Shown: in pieces, positions 54,155 through 63,532 of the stretch
Layout: every line of letters begins with the position of its first letter
How positions within the stretch are numbered: position 1 is the stretch's first letter
DNA from: Aminipila luticellarii
Lineage (GTDB): Bacteria > Bacillota > Clostridia > Peptostreptococcales > Anaerovoracaceae
NCBI RefSeq assembly: GCF_004103735.1
Contig: NZ_CP035281.1
Coordinates: 1,364,001-1,428,000 of the forward strand
Direction: 5' to 3'
Length of the DNA stretch: 64,000 nucleotides
Notes under the pieces: model-generated
Told to the model about the DNA's origin: nothing
The model's input: the letters and a program-made list of their open reading frames with translations, nothing else
The model's database searches: none
Made by a program: the position numbers and the translations under genes

Positions 54155-55119
54155 CGAACCACTACCATTCCTAACATACAAACTATCAATGCAATCCAAG
54201 CTGTTCCGTAAAGCAGCCTGTTTGAGAGAATAATATCTTCTTTGTTGACAGGTCTCGTATCATCTCCTATCGTCTTTTTTTCATAAAGCTTACCGAAATA
54301 ATACGCGTTTCCCGCCAGCTGAATCCGTAACGCCCCCGCGCACACAGCCTCCGTATGGGCACTGTTAGGGCTTGCATGATTCAATCTGTCCCTTCTGTAA
54401 ATTCTGGCAGCATTTTTAAAATCCAGACCGCAGAACAAAGCTGCTATGATCATAAACATACCGGATAATCTGGCCGGTATAAAGTTCAGTACATCATCCA
54501 GCTTGGCGGCAAATCTGCCAAAATACAGATATTTATCATTTTTATACCCGATCATGGAATCCATCGTATTAACAGCCTTATACAAAAATCCCAGCGGCGC
54601 TCCCCCGATCGCCATAAAGATCATCGGTGCCACCGTTCCGTCAGACGTATTTTCCGCCACGGTTTCTACGGCGGCTTTAATAATGCCTTCCTCTGTCAGA
54701 TTTTCTGTATCTCTTCCAACAATCATGGATACCTTCTGTCTCGCTCCTTCCAGGTCATTCTTCTCCAGCTCTTTATACACGTTCATGCTTTCCGTTTTAA
54801 GAGCCTTGACCGCTAAAATCTGATAGCACATGACCGTTTCGATCACAACACCCGCTATCCAATGAATCTTGTAGGCTATACCTAAAAGAACAGCCGGAAC
54901 AAAAAAGGACAGCACCAGAATACAGAACGCCATCAGCATTCCTGCACGGAACTCTCCGCCCCTGGTTTTAGATGAAAAGTGCCTGAAAAATTGTTCAAAT
55001 TTATCAATAGTATTTCCTATAAGCCGGATTGGATGGGGCCAGTTATGCGGATCGCCTATCAACAGGTCTAAAATAAATCCAAGAAATAAAGGCAGAACAG
55101 CAATTAAAATAGGATTCAT
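54142..55119 (-). CDS. cbiB: Adenosylcobinamide-phosphate synthase
   Basis: CbiB joins aminopropanol phosphate to adenosylcobyric acid. It is a 325-residue membrane protein with about five to seven hydrophobic segments. Family motifs are DLLIGDPHNWPHPIRLIGN at the N-terminus, VAENTSDGTVAPMIFMAIGGAPLGFLYKAVNTMDSMIGYK in the middle and SPNSAHTEAVCAGAL later. Its ATG overlaps the cbiH stop (ATGA). Confidence 0.95.
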   Translation of the reverse strand: MNPILIAVLPLFLGFILDLLIGDPHNWPHPIRLIGNTIDKFEQFFRHFSSKTRGGEFRAGMLMAFCILVLSFFVPAVLLGIAYKIHWIAGVVIETVMCYQILAVKALKTESMNVYKELEKNDLEGARQKVSMIVGRDTENLTEEGIIKAAVETVAENTSDGTVAPMIFMAIGGAPLGFLYKAVNTMDSMIGYKNDKYLYFGRFAAKLDDVLNFIPARLSGMFMIIAALFCGLDFKNAARIYRRDRLNHASPNSAHTEAVCAGALRIQLAGNAYYFGKLYEKKTIGDDTRPVNKEDIILSNRLLYGTAWIALIVCMLGMVVVRWLI

Positions 55120-55868
55120 TTACTGCCCTCAACTTCCTTATATCCTCTGGGAGTGACCATTTTCCCATTTATGTTTTTCGTCTTGGAATTTCCGATAAAT
55201 ACGGTAGTAAACATGTCTACCTTTGTATCCCTCAAGGTTTTCAGATCGGTTATAATCCCCGTTTCTCCTTCTCTTCCGATATTCTGAACATAGCCTGCCA
55301 CATTTTCAGGTTCTCTGTGCTTTAAAAGAATATCACAGGCTTTTTGTAAATAATCATACCGTTTTATACTGGACGGGTTATACAGGCAGATGGAAAAATC
55401 ACCTACAGCCGCACATTCCAGTCTTTTCTCAATCAGCTCCCAAGGGGTAAGCAGATCGCTTAAACTGATAACCGTAAAGTCATGAATTAAGGGTGCTCCC
55501 AAAACGGCAGCTCCGCTGCATGCCGCTGTAATACCCGGTATGACTTCTATTTCCACGTCTTCATCCAGCCCTCTAGCATGAACAATCTCGTACATAAGTC
55601 CCGCCATGCCATAGACTCCGGCATCTCCGCTGCACACCATGGACACTGTTTTTCCTTTCACTGCCTCATCCACCGCCAGATTGCATCGATCTGCTTCTTT
55701 TTTCATAGCGGTGGAAATCATTTGAGTTCCCTTGAAACGGTCTTTTATTAAGTCAATATAAACCGTATATCCTGCAATTACATCACTTTTTTCCAACGCT
55801 TCGAGAGCCCGGTTCGTCATCTGGCTGAGATTGCCCGGTCCTAATCCTACCACAAATATTTTTTTCAT
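55116..55868 (-). CDS. cbiH: Cobalt-precorrin-3 C17-methyltransferase
   Basis: CbiH/CobJ methylates C17 with ring contraction. It is a 250-residue tetrapyrrole methylase with the SAM-site segments VVGLGPGNLSQMT near the start and CSGDAGVYGMAGL, plus PGITAACSGAAVLGAPL. No CobZ-like or CbiG fusion is attached. Its ATG overlaps the cbiF stop by one base. Confidence 0.92.
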   Translation of the reverse strand: MKKIFVVGLGPGNLSQMTNRALEALEKSDVIAGYTVYIDLIKDRFKGTQMISTAMKKEADRCNLAVDEAVKGKTVSMVCSGDAGVYGMAGLMYEIVHARGLDEDVEIEVIPGITAACSGAAVLGAPLIHDFTVISLSDLLTPWELIEKRLECAAVGDFSICLYNPSSIKRYDYLQKACDILLKHREPENVAGYVQNIGREGETGIITDLKTLRDTKVDMFTTVFIGNSKTKNINGKMVTPRGYKEVEGSK

Positions 55869-56623
55869 TACTTAGACGCCTCCCTGAATTCATGTGTAAA
55901 GCCCGGATCATAAAGCTTTGAACGTTCATAGCTGTTTCCAAGGAATCCGCCGACCACAATCATAGCAGTCTTGGTAATGTTGTTCTCTCTTGCTGTCTCC
56001 GGCAGGGTTCCTACGGTACATCGAAATACCCGTTCTTCCGGCCAGGTCGCCTTATAGACGATAGCGGCAGGGGTTTCCTCCGTATAGCCTCCGGCCAGCA
56101 GCTTTTCTTTTAAAGGTTCTAACAGTCCGGTGGATAAAAATATGGCCATGGTGGCTCCGTGAGAAGCCATCAGAGACATTTCTTCTTTTTCCGGAACCGG
56201 AGTACGGCCCTCCATTCTCGTAATGATCACAGACTGGGATACATTCGGCAAAGTGTATTCTGCATTTAACGCAGCTGCAACACCGCAGAAAGAACTCACG
56301 CCCGGCGTCACCTGAAAGGAAATATTCTTTGGTTCCAACAAATCCATCTGCTCTCGAATAGCGCCATACAAGCTCGGATCTCCCGTATGTAACCGGACGG
56401 TCATCTTTCCGTCAGCCTCTGCTTTTTCCATCACGGCAATCACTTCTTCCAGCGTCATGCCTGCACTGTTATAAATATCGCATTCCGGTCTGGCAAGCTT
56501 CAGCAGCTCCGGATTGACCAGCGAGCCTGCATAAATAATGACATCTGCCTCCTGCAGCAATTTCTGTCCTCTAACCGTAATCAAATCAGGTGCTCCCGGA
56601 CCTGCTCCAACAAAATTAATCAT
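55868..56623 (-). CDS. cbiF: Cobalt-precorrin-4 C11-methyltransferase
   Basis: CbiF/CobM adds the C11 methyl group. Tetrapyrrole methylase motifs are INFVGAGPGAPDLITVRG, HTGDPSLYGAIREQM and TPGVSSFCGVAAALNAEYTLP, all typical of CbiF. I take the ATG at 56623; a TTG three codons upstream (56632) has AAAGG too close to it. The product is 251 aa. It follows cbiD by 44 bp, with GAAAGG. Confidence 0.93.
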   Translation of the reverse strand: MINFVGAGPGAPDLITVRGQKLLQEADVIIYAGSLVNPELLKLARPECDIYNSAGMTLEEVIAVMEKAEADGKMTVRLHTGDPSLYGAIREQMDLLEPKNISFQVTPGVSSFCGVAAALNAEYTLPNVSQSVIITRMEGRTPVPEKEEMSLMASHGATMAIFLSTGLLEPLKEKLLAGGYTEETPAAIVYKATWPEERVFRCTVGTLPETARENNITKTAMIVVGGFLGNSYERSKLYDPGFTHEFREASK

Positions 56624-56667
56624 TTCAAACAATACCTTTCTATATTTATTAATCTGACCTGTATCTT

Positions 56668-57810
56668 TTAAAGTTTCTCCAGGATATGATCGACTTCCGA
56701 AGTTTTTCCAAGATACCCATGCTTATTGGAAAACATGATTGCTCCGATTTCCATGTGTTGATGTGTTCTGCTCTTTAAATGGAATTCTATTTTATCCATC
56801 AGAGATTTTATCACCTGCTCCTTTAATTCCGTACTGTAAGTCTCCAGCACTTCATACGCATTATCCGTCGTTACCGAATTTAAAAGGGCTTCTATCAGCT
56901 CCGGTTCTGCTCCGAATCTAGCTGCATGGGCGGATAAAATCTCCATTCGGGCATCCGCATACTTGGAATGGGTATTCATGATTCCGCCGGCTACCTTGAC
57001 CAGCTTTCCGATGTGTCCGACAAATAAGATTCCTTTAAAGTCCTGCCCTTCCGCATAATCTAAGCTTTCTCCGATAAAATTACTGCATTTCACAGAATAA
57101 AAATCTTTATCCGCAAAATGTTCTTTTAAAAAGGTTTCTCCGTAGTTTCCCGGAGTAAGGACCAGATATTCTGCCCCCAGAGCTTTTCTGACATCCATCT
57201 CTACTTTAATGGTATCGATCAGAGCCTGCTCGCTCATGGGTTCCACGATTCCGCTGGTTCCAAGCACCGACAGTCCGCCCTCTATGCCCAGTCTGGGATT
57301 ATACGTCCGCTTTGCCAAGTTCTCTCCTTCCGGTATGGAAATTGTTACCCTGGCACCGCCCTCATATCCAAGCTTTGCAAAAGCCTGCGACACCATCTGT
57401 CGTATCATTTTTTGGGGAACCGGATTAATTGCTGCCTGACCCACCGGACACGCCAGTCCGGGCAGAGTCACTCTGCCGACTCCTTTCCCGCCCTCCAGCA
57501 GGATTTCAGCACATTCGCTCTCCATCAGCTCCACTTCCGCATAAACGAGAATCCCATTTGTAATGTCCGGGTCATCCCCGCTGTCTTTTTGAACGGCACA
57601 GGAAGCCCTTTTGGGGCTTGTCCGGCAATCCAGCAGATCTAAAACCAAAGGAATCCCCTTTGGAGTGTCTACGACTATTTCTTTTATTTCTTCTCCCAAG
57701 GCAAGCATGGCAGCAGCCTTTGCCGCCGCTGCCGCACAGGTTCCGGTAGTGTAGCCTCTGCGCAGCTGGCCTTCCCTTGGGTTCAATTCCCTGTTTTTTT
57801 CTGACCGCAT
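56668..57810 (-). CDS. cbiD: Cobalt-precorrin-5B C1-methyltransferase
   Basis: CbiD methylates C1 in the anaerobic pathway. It is a 380-residue protein with the signature LRRGYTTGTCAAAAAKAA near the N-terminus, and GIVEPMSEQALIDTIK and GNYGETFL in the middle. Together with cbiG it marks the early-cobalt, oxygen-independent route. Its start overlaps the end of cbiA by 28 nt. Confidence 0.95.
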   Translation of the reverse strand: MRSEKNRELNPREGQLRRGYTTGTCAAAAAKAAAMLALGEEIKEIVVDTPKGIPLVLDLLDCRTSPKRASCAVQKDSGDDPDITNGILVYAEVELMESECAEILLEGGKGVGRVTLPGLACPVGQAAINPVPQKMIRQMVSQAFAKLGYEGGARVTISIPEGENLAKRTYNPRLGIEGGLSVLGTSGIVEPMSEQALIDTIKVEMDVRKALGAEYLVLTPGNYGETFLKEHFADKDFYSVKCSNFIGESLDYAEGQDFKGILFVGHIGKLVKVAGGIMNTHSKYADARMEILSAHAARFGAEPELIEALLNSVTTDNAYEVLETYSTELKEQVIKSLMDKIEFHLKSRTHQHMEIGAIMFSNKHGYLGKTSEVDHILEKL

Positions 57811-59153
57811 ATATTTACAAACCTTTCCGCCGCTTTGATGTTTGAATAGAAATGTATATGAGGATACCCCGCATACAACTGTTCATTTCCAATCACGCAT
57901 TTCCAACTTTTTGACCGGTAGGGTTTTTGGGCATGAAAGCATTCTCCTGAATTATTACTGTCCCAGTAATGAAATTCATGGCCCTTGATATGCATGCCTT
58001 CTGTGCAGAGAAGATTTGCCTTCTCCGCCCGCATATCAATATATCCGAACCGTACCAGTTTACCTGCATACGTACATTCTCCCCGGACAGCACCTACCAT
58101 TTTATAAGAATGCCCCAGCTTGTCCTGCACCGTTTCGTGAAGATACATAAATCCGCCGCATTCTGCCAGGCATGGTACATTCTCTTCTAAAGCTTTTTTA
58201 ATGCTCTGTCTCATGGAGCGGTTTGCTTCCAGTTCTTTCAGATACAGTTCGGGATAACCGCCTCCAAAATACAAGCCCTGCAAGTCCTCCGGCAGCTTTT
58301 GATCCTCTAAGGGACTAAAATAGCAGAGATCTGCTCCAAGTTCCGTAAGAAGATCCAAATTATCCTGATAATAGAAGCAAAATGCCTTATCCTTTGCCAC
58401 ACCAATTCGTACTTTTTTGCCGCAGACGATTTCCGGCTTCGTAAAACCTATTTCCGGTGCGGTCTGTGCCAGCTTTACCAGTTTATCCAGATCGATGGAC
58501 TCAGCCGCCTGAGCTGCTAATCTATCCAAAATTTTCTTCAAGTTGCCTACTTCCTGAGCTGTCACCAGTCCTAAATGCCTGCTTTCCAGCGAGCATTCTT
58601 TCAAGAAGGGCATATATCCTAAAACAGTTATCCCTAACTTTTCTTCAATAAGGGGTTTGATTTCCTCATAAATCTGGGGCGAAATTCGATTTAAAATCAC
58701 ACCTTTTATGTTGCTGTCGCTCTCCAATTCTTTAAAGCCTTTAATTTCAGCCAATATGGAGACAGCCTTTGCCTTGCAGTCTATGATTAAAACAGAGGGG
58801 GTCTTTGTTTTTCTGGCCAGATCATAGGAACTGGCTTCATAAGACTTTCCCGTTATACCGTCATAATATCCCATGACACCCTCTATAATAGCTATGTCCG
58901 CATGTCGAGAATTTTTGGCGAGAAGGTATTGAATCGTATCCGCATCATTAAAAAATAAGTCCAAATTTCTGGATGCCAGGCCTAATGCCTCTTTATGAAA
59001 CATGGGATCAATATAATCCGGACCGCATTTAAAGGACGCAATCGGACAGCCCCTGTTGATAAGCGCCTGAAGAATAGCGCAGACCACCGTAGTTTTACCG
59101 CTGCCGCTGCTCGGTGCTCCGATTAAGATTCTCGGTAAATTTTTTGTTTCCAT
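57783..59153 (-). CDS. cbiA: Cobyrinate a,c-diamide synthase
   Basis: CbiA amidates the a and c side chains of cobyrinate. It is 456 aa with an N-terminal ATP-binding domain (IGAPSSGSGKTTV) and a C-terminal glutaminase domain (FGGGYPELY, LAECGGFMYL with the active cysteine, HIKGHEFHYWD). AGGTGG precedes the ATG. It overlaps cbiD downstream and follows cbiET directly. Confidence 0.95.
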   Translation of the reverse strand: METKNLPRILIGAPSSGSGKTTVVCAILQALINRGCPIASFKCGPDYIDPMFHKEALGLASRNLDLFFNDADTIQYLLAKNSRHADIAIIEGVMGYYDGITGKSYEASSYDLARKTKTPSVLIIDCKAKAVSILAEIKGFKELESDSNIKGVILNRISPQIYEEIKPLIEEKLGITVLGYMPFLKECSLESRHLGLVTAQEVGNLKKILDRLAAQAAESIDLDKLVKLAQTAPEIGFTKPEIVCGKKVRIGVAKDKAFCFYYQDNLDLLTELGADLCYFSPLEDQKLPEDLQGLYFGGGYPELYLKELEANRSMRQSIKKALEENVPCLAECGGFMYLHETVQDKLGHSYKMVGAVRGECTYAGKLVRFGYIDMRAEKANLLCTEGMHIKGHEFHYWDSNNSGECFHAQKPYRSKSWKCVIGNEQLYAGYPHIHFYSNIKAAERFVNICGQKKTGN

Positions 59154-60404
59154 TTAAACCACCTGTGACGTTCCCTGTACAGTTATAATATATATCGGAT
59201 TTTGACCCATCATCAGATGATAGTCTCCCAAAGCCTTCGCTTTGGAAACGTTGAGCTGGGTCACGTCCGTTTCTCGGAATCCATACCTTTTCATGCAAGA
59301 AGTAATTTCTCCTAATGCTTCAAGAGATACGGCATTCATTACCATTCGAATGTCCGGATTTTTGGTAAGAAGTTTTTGAACAATTTCCTGCAAGTTTCCT
59401 TTTGAACCGCCTATAAAGGCTTTATCCGGTATGGGCAGACTTTCCAGAATTTCCGGTGCCATGCCCTCAATTATATGTAAATTTTTTACGCCGAATCGCT
59501 CTTTATTTTTCTGGATCAAATCAATGCCCTCTGAGTTTATTTCAACCGCATAGACCTCTCCATAAGGGCAGGCTAAGGCCATTTCTACAGATACGGAACC
59601 CGTTCCCGCACCGATGTCATACACCACATCCCCTTTTTTTAGGCTTAATTTCGAAACCGTGACAGTGCGCACTTCTTCCTTGGTCATAGGAACACTTCCC
59701 CGGATAAACGCTTCATCCGGAATTCCCAGCGTGTCCTTCTCCCGATATGGAAGCGGATCGTTCAAAATCATCATGACACTTAAAGGTTCAAAATCTTTCT
59801 CATAAAGCTCCGACGCCGTCCCCGCAGTAATTCTTTCATCTTCATAGGAGAGCTTTTCCCCTACGAACACAGAAACCGCTCCCAGTCCGGCTTCCACCAG
59901 CCTGCCGCAGATCTTTTTTACGGTATTGTCAGCTCCGTCCGTCAGGAAAAAGGTTTTCCCATGGTTTAAAACAGCCGGCACATCCTTGTCCTTTCGGCCG
60001 TGCAGGCTGACGATCTCTGCATCCTCCCAAGCTATTCCTATGGCACAGGAAAAATAAGAAAGGGAGCTGATTCCCGGTACATATTCAAATCTTATCCGTT
60101 CATTTCCAAATATGGAAGCATATTTGTCCCGGATTAAATCCCGAAGCTTCCTTGCTCCGCTGAAAAAACCCAAGTCTCCGGACATTAAAACAGAAGCTTG
60201 CTGAATGTTCTCATGCTCCTCCAGCCAGCTCAGAATATCCTGCGGTGTGATGGCATATACCGTTTGCTGATCTGCACCTTTTAAGCTGTCCACCATTCTT
60301 CTGGCTCCGATTAAGACCGGACTGGCGGCAATGACATTTCTCCCTTTCACCGTAAGCGTATCGGGATTGCCCATACCTATTCCTACTATATAAATCTTTC
60401 TCAT
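59154..60404 (-). CDS. cbiET: Fused CbiE-CbiT cobalt-precorrin C5,15-methyltransferase/decarboxylase
   Basis: A 416-residue two-domain protein like aerobic CobL. The N-terminal half (IVGIGMGNPDTLTVKGRNVIAAS) is the CbiE tetrapyrrole methylase for C5. The C-terminal half, from about residue 225 (MTKEEVRTVTVSKL, DIGAGTGSVSVEMAL), is the CbiT methyltransferase that methylates C15 and decarboxylates ring C. Many clostridia encode these separately. GGAGAAGG precedes the ATG, and the frame overlaps the cbiG stop by 4 nt. Confidence 0.94.
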   Translation of the reverse strand: MRKIYIVGIGMGNPDTLTVKGRNVIAASPVLIGARRMVDSLKGADQQTVYAITPQDILSWLEEHENIQQASVLMSGDLGFFSGARKLRDLIRDKYASIFGNERIRFEYVPGISSLSYFSCAIGIAWEDAEIVSLHGRKDKDVPAVLNHGKTFFLTDGADNTVKKICGRLVEAGLGAVSVFVGEKLSYEDERITAGTASELYEKDFEPLSVMMILNDPLPYREKDTLGIPDEAFIRGSVPMTKEEVRTVTVSKLSLKKGDVVYDIGAGTGSVSVEMALACPYGEVYAVEINSEGIDLIQKNKERFGVKNLHIIEGMAPEILESLPIPDKAFIGGSKGNLQEIVQKLLTKNPDIRMVMNAVSLEALGEITSCMKRYGFRETDVTQLNVSKAKALGDYHLMMGQNPIYIITVQGTSQVV

Positions 60405-61489
60405 TCATCCTTCTCCGCAAAGCTTAATGCTGTATCACTCTTCGCCATGGCGATGGTTACACCATTCAGCGATTGTTTTCTTAAAAATAGAGTACTGCCT
60501 TCATTTGAAGCGACAGCCGCCCTCTCGCAAACATTTTCCAGTCCTGTGATGCTCCTTACAAAAGCGGAGGGCGTAAAATCTCCCTCTATATTCATCAATT
60601 CCTCCCCTGTAAAGGTTCTAAACGGAATGTCAAATTTTTCTCCAAGCTTAAGCAACGCCTTTTCTGATTTTTTCAAATCGATCGAGGCGATACCCTGAAT
60701 CGCTTCGGTTCTTATATGTGCTTCTGAAACTGCTTTTTCAAACAGTTCAAGAACCGATTTATATGAAATATCCTTTTTACAGCCCATTCCCACAGAAATG
60801 TTTTTAGGTACCAACTGGAGTACGGTCTTATCCCCGCCCTTCAAAGAATTTAAGACCTTCTCTGTGATGATAATGCAGGCGTTTCCTTCGTGAATTTTCT
60901 CTTTTAAGGTCACTGCATCCACCGGCTGAATTCCTTCAGGAACTTCTCCTTCTATCCGGCCGCCATAATATAAATAAACGGTTTTTCCCTTTAAAATGTC
61001 TGCGGAAATCTGTTTTGCCGCTTTTAAGTTGACAATACTCAGATTCTGGCTCTTTGCCCACACGTCCACCGCAAACCGTTTGTTGATGTCGGTTGCCGTG
61101 GTTATGACCGGTATACCATCTATGTCCTCTGCTATACGGGAAGCCAATTTATTGGCTCCTCCAAGATGTCCGGATAAAAGAGATATGACATACTGTCCCC
61201 TTTCATCAACGGCTACAATGGCAGGATCCTGATCCTTGCTTTTCAGATACGGTGCGACGGCTCGGACAGCTATTCCCGTAGCCCCTATAAAGACAATCGC
61301 GTCATTGTTGTCAAACGCTTCTTTTGTCCACTTGCTAAGGCTTTTTTCCATGGGAATCAAGCCAATATCCGAAGCGGTATCTTTCATTCCATACGCCAGA
61401 CACATCTCTCCCCGGAGAGACAGCTTATCCGCTATAGATTTACAGGTATTGCCGCCCTTTAACGTAAAAGAAATCAATGCAATCCTCAT
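60401..61489 (-). CDS. cbiG: Cobalt-precorrin-5A hydrolase
   Basis: CbiG opens the lactone ring and removes C20 as acetaldehyde, a step found only in the anaerobic pathway. It is 362 aa. The N-terminal domain has FIGATGIAVRAVAPYLKSKDQDPAIVAVDE and LLSGHLGGAN, and the C-terminal domain has SVGMGCKKD. It is the first gene of the ten-gene cobalamin operon, with AGGAGG before the ATG. Confidence 0.95.
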   Translation of the reverse strand: MRIALISFTLKGGNTCKSIADKLSLRGEMCLAYGMKDTASDIGLIPMEKSLSKWTKEAFDNNDAIVFIGATGIAVRAVAPYLKSKDQDPAIVAVDERGQYVISLLSGHLGGANKLASRIAEDIDGIPVITTATDINKRFAVDVWAKSQNLSIVNLKAAKQISADILKGKTVYLYYGGRIEGEVPEGIQPVDAVTLKEKIHEGNACIIITEKVLNSLKGGDKTVLQLVPKNISVGMGCKKDISYKSVLELFEKAVSEAHIRTEAIQGIASIDLKKSEKALLKLGEKFDIPFRTFTGEELMNIEGDFTPSAFVRSITGLENVCERAAVASNEGSTLFLRKQSLNGVTIAMAKSDTALSFAEKDE

Positions 61490-61565
61490 AAGTCCTCCTA
61501 CTAATCGCTGCTTTCGAATCCACCCGTACTACTGCAATAAAATGAATTCATTTACGATACTTCAA

Positions 61566-61574
61566 ATTATAACA
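61566..61574 (-). promoter_or_regulatory. Extended -10 promoter of the cobalamin operon
   Basis: TGTTATAAT on the minus strand is a TGn-extended -10 element (TATAAT at 61566-61571), 77 bp before the cbiG start; the -35 (TTTAAG at 17 bp) is poor. The leader is only about 70 nt, too short for a cobalamin riboswitch, and I see no B12-box sequence in it. Confidence 0.55.
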
Positions 61575-61628
61575 TAATGCTCACAATACTTAAATAGTTT
61601 ATTGCTCTATTGAAAAGTCCTATCGTAA

Positions 61629-62069
61629 CTATCGGCAAGCATCGGTCGAACCAAATCCATCTGTGCCTCGTTCTGTCTGATTGAGTTCGTCTACTTCATT
61701 AAATTCAACTGACAGATATGGAATAATAACCAATTGTGCAATTCTTTCCTGTGGTGTAATGATGCGTTTTTCCTCGCTGTCATTATGCATGATACAGCCA
61801 ATTTCTCCTGTATAATCCTCATCAATTACTCCTGTACAATTTCCTGGCCTAAGCATTTCTTTTAAAGACAAACCGCTTCTGGCAAATACCCCGCCAAAAT
61901 AGCCAGCTGGTATTTCAACTGCAATACCGGTCGGAATGACTTTTGTTTCATGAGCATTTAATTCTACAGATTCTTGTAAATCAGCATATAAATCATATCC
62001 CGCCGCATAGGAACTGCCCCTTGTTGGTATAGTCGCTGTATCGGTCAATTTTTTAATATTAATAATCAT
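61629..62069 (-). CDS. dut: dUTPase
   Basis: Trimeric dUTP nucleotidohydrolase that removes dUTP and supplies dUMP. The five family motifs are in order: AGYDLYADL, ARSGLSL, GVIDEDYTGEIG, RIAQLVI and RGTDGFGST. The start at 62069 is set by GGGAGAG 5 nt upstream, giving 146 aa, the typical length; the longer frame to 62120 runs over a terminator. It lies near the M16 peptidase, as in other clostridia. Confidence 0.95.
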   Translation of the reverse strand: MIINIKKLTDTATIPTRGSSYAAGYDLYADLQESVELNAHETKVIPTGIAVEIPAGYFGGVFARSGLSLKEMLRPGNCTGVIDEDYTGEIGCIMHNDSEEKRIITPQERIAQLVIIPYLSVEFNEVDELNQTERGTDGFGSTDACR

Positions 62070-62121
62070 CTTATCTCTCCCAAATTGTTTTAATCCATTA
62101 TTCTGTAAATAGCTTTTCAAT

Positions 62122-62157
62122 TAAAACAAGAAGCCCTGAATTTATTTCTGGACTTCT
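62122..62157 (-). terminator. Terminator between the M16 peptidase gene and dut
   Basis: A stem of up to 11 pairs (AGAAGTCCAGAA with TTCAGGGCTTCT on the minus strand, one A-A mismatch; 62129-62140 with 62146-62157) has a 5-nt loop and a modest T tract (TGTTTT). It lies about 60 bp past the peptidase stop. Confidence 0.7.
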
Positions 62158-62219
62158 CTTCATTTCACATATTAATTACTATTGATTTCTCCGGCATAAA
62201 TCCTACCTCTTCCTCTTGT

Positions 62220-63470
62220 TTAAGACCGTACTATTTTTTTCAGATCACACTTTTTATTGGTAACGATCACTGCCGAATATTGTTCAATATCGTCAATCAG
62301 TGCGGAAGCTTTTCGGATGTCCTCCATAGTAACGGCATCAATTTCACCGATGACCTCTTCCGGCGTATAAATCCTGTTTAATAAAATCGTATTTTTCCCA
62401 TTAGAGAACATTCTGCCGTTTACATTTTCCTGTCCAAAGATATAGCTTGCCTTTAGCTGCTCTTTTGCCACATGCAGTTCATCCTCTGTAATGCCGTCTT
62501 TTTTCAGAGACTCCAGTTCTTCCTTAATGCCGTGAATAGCATCGGAAATCTTATCGTGGCTTACCCCCGCATAAATATTGTAATATCCCGCATTTGCGAA
62601 GGAGCTGGCATGAGAATATACGGAATAAGCCAGTCCTTTTTGTTCTCTTATATTTTGAAAAAGTCTGGAGCTCATGCTGCCGCCCATAATATTATTTAAA
62701 AGAGACAGCGCATAATATCGGTCATCTTCCAGTGAAATTCCTCTTGTTCCCATGCAAAGATGAGATTGCTCTATATCCTTCACCTTTACTTTAAAATGAG
62801 GTTCATACTCTTCATTATAAAACTTTTTAGCCAGCTTTTCAGCTTTTAACTGGCTTAACTTTCCGTCAAAAATTCTGCACAGCGAATCCATATCCACATT
62901 TCCGACTATGGAGATAACAAGGCTGTCTCTGGTATATTCATCCTCAATATACTTCTTTAAGGTCGCCTGAGAAATGCTTTTTAACGAGGATTGTGTTCCG
63001 ATGATGGATTTTTCATAGGGACACCCTTTAAAAATCAAGTCGCTTATTTCTTCATGAGCATAATCGTCCGGAGTATCCTCAATCATTTTCATTTCTTCGT
63101 AGATCACCTGTTTTTCTCTGGACATTTCCGTTTTGTCAAAGGTGGAATTTAAAAACATATCCAGAAGAATTTCAGCTGCCTGTTCTGCATTTGAGTTCAA
63201 CGTTTTCATATAATAACAGGTGGCTTCTCTTCCTGTAAATGCGTTGATCTGTCCGCCTATGCGATCCACATCCTCCGCTATTTTCTTTGCACTCCGCTTT
63301 TCGGTTCCTTTAAACATCATGTGCTCAATAAAGTGGGAAATACCGGAAATATTCTTTATTTCATCAACCGCACCGGTTTTTACCCAAATACCGATTGCAA
63401 CAGATTGAACATAAGGGATTTGTTCCATAACAATGCGCGTGCCGCAATCTAATTTTCTTGTTTCAATCAT
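62220..63470 (-). CDS. M16 family zinc metallopeptidase (MlpA/YmxG-like)
   Basis: A 416-residue processing-peptidase-like protein. The inverted zinc motif HFIEH is in ISHFIEHMMFKGT, with the downstream glutamate in EMSREKQVIYEEMKMIEDTPDD. The Bacillus homologue MlpA (YmxG) lies between the deacetylase ylxY and ymxH, and here too a deacetylase gene precedes it. I start it at 63470, with GGTGAGG just upstream; the ATG at 63521 lacks a ribosome site. Its substrate is unknown. Confidence 0.9.
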   Translation of the reverse strand: MIETRKLDCGTRIVMEQIPYVQSVAIGIWVKTGAVDEIKNISGISHFIEHMMFKGTEKRSAKKIAEDVDRIGGQINAFTGREATCYYMKTLNSNAEQAAEILLDMFLNSTFDKTEMSREKQVIYEEMKMIEDTPDDYAHEEISDLIFKGCPYEKSIIGTQSSLKSISQATLKKYIEDEYTRDSLVISIVGNVDMDSLCRIFDGKLSQLKAEKLAKKFYNEEYEPHFKVKVKDIEQSHLCMGTRGISLEDDRYYALSLLNNIMGGSMSSRLFQNIREQKGLAYSVYSHASSFANAGYYNIYAGVSHDKISDAIHGIKEELESLKKDGITEDELHVAKEQLKASYIFGQENVNGRMFSNGKNTILLNRIYTPEEVIGEIDAVTMEDIRKASALIDDIEQYSAVIVTNKKCDLKKIVRS

Positions 63471-63532
63471 ACCCTCACCGCTTTTCTTTCTATAATTCAA
63501 TTTGTTAATAGTCATATTCATTTATTATACAA

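Noticed and set aside
61490-61628. Possible cobalamin riboswitch before the cob operon
   Set aside because: The gap is too short after the predicted start point and contains no recognisable B12-box.
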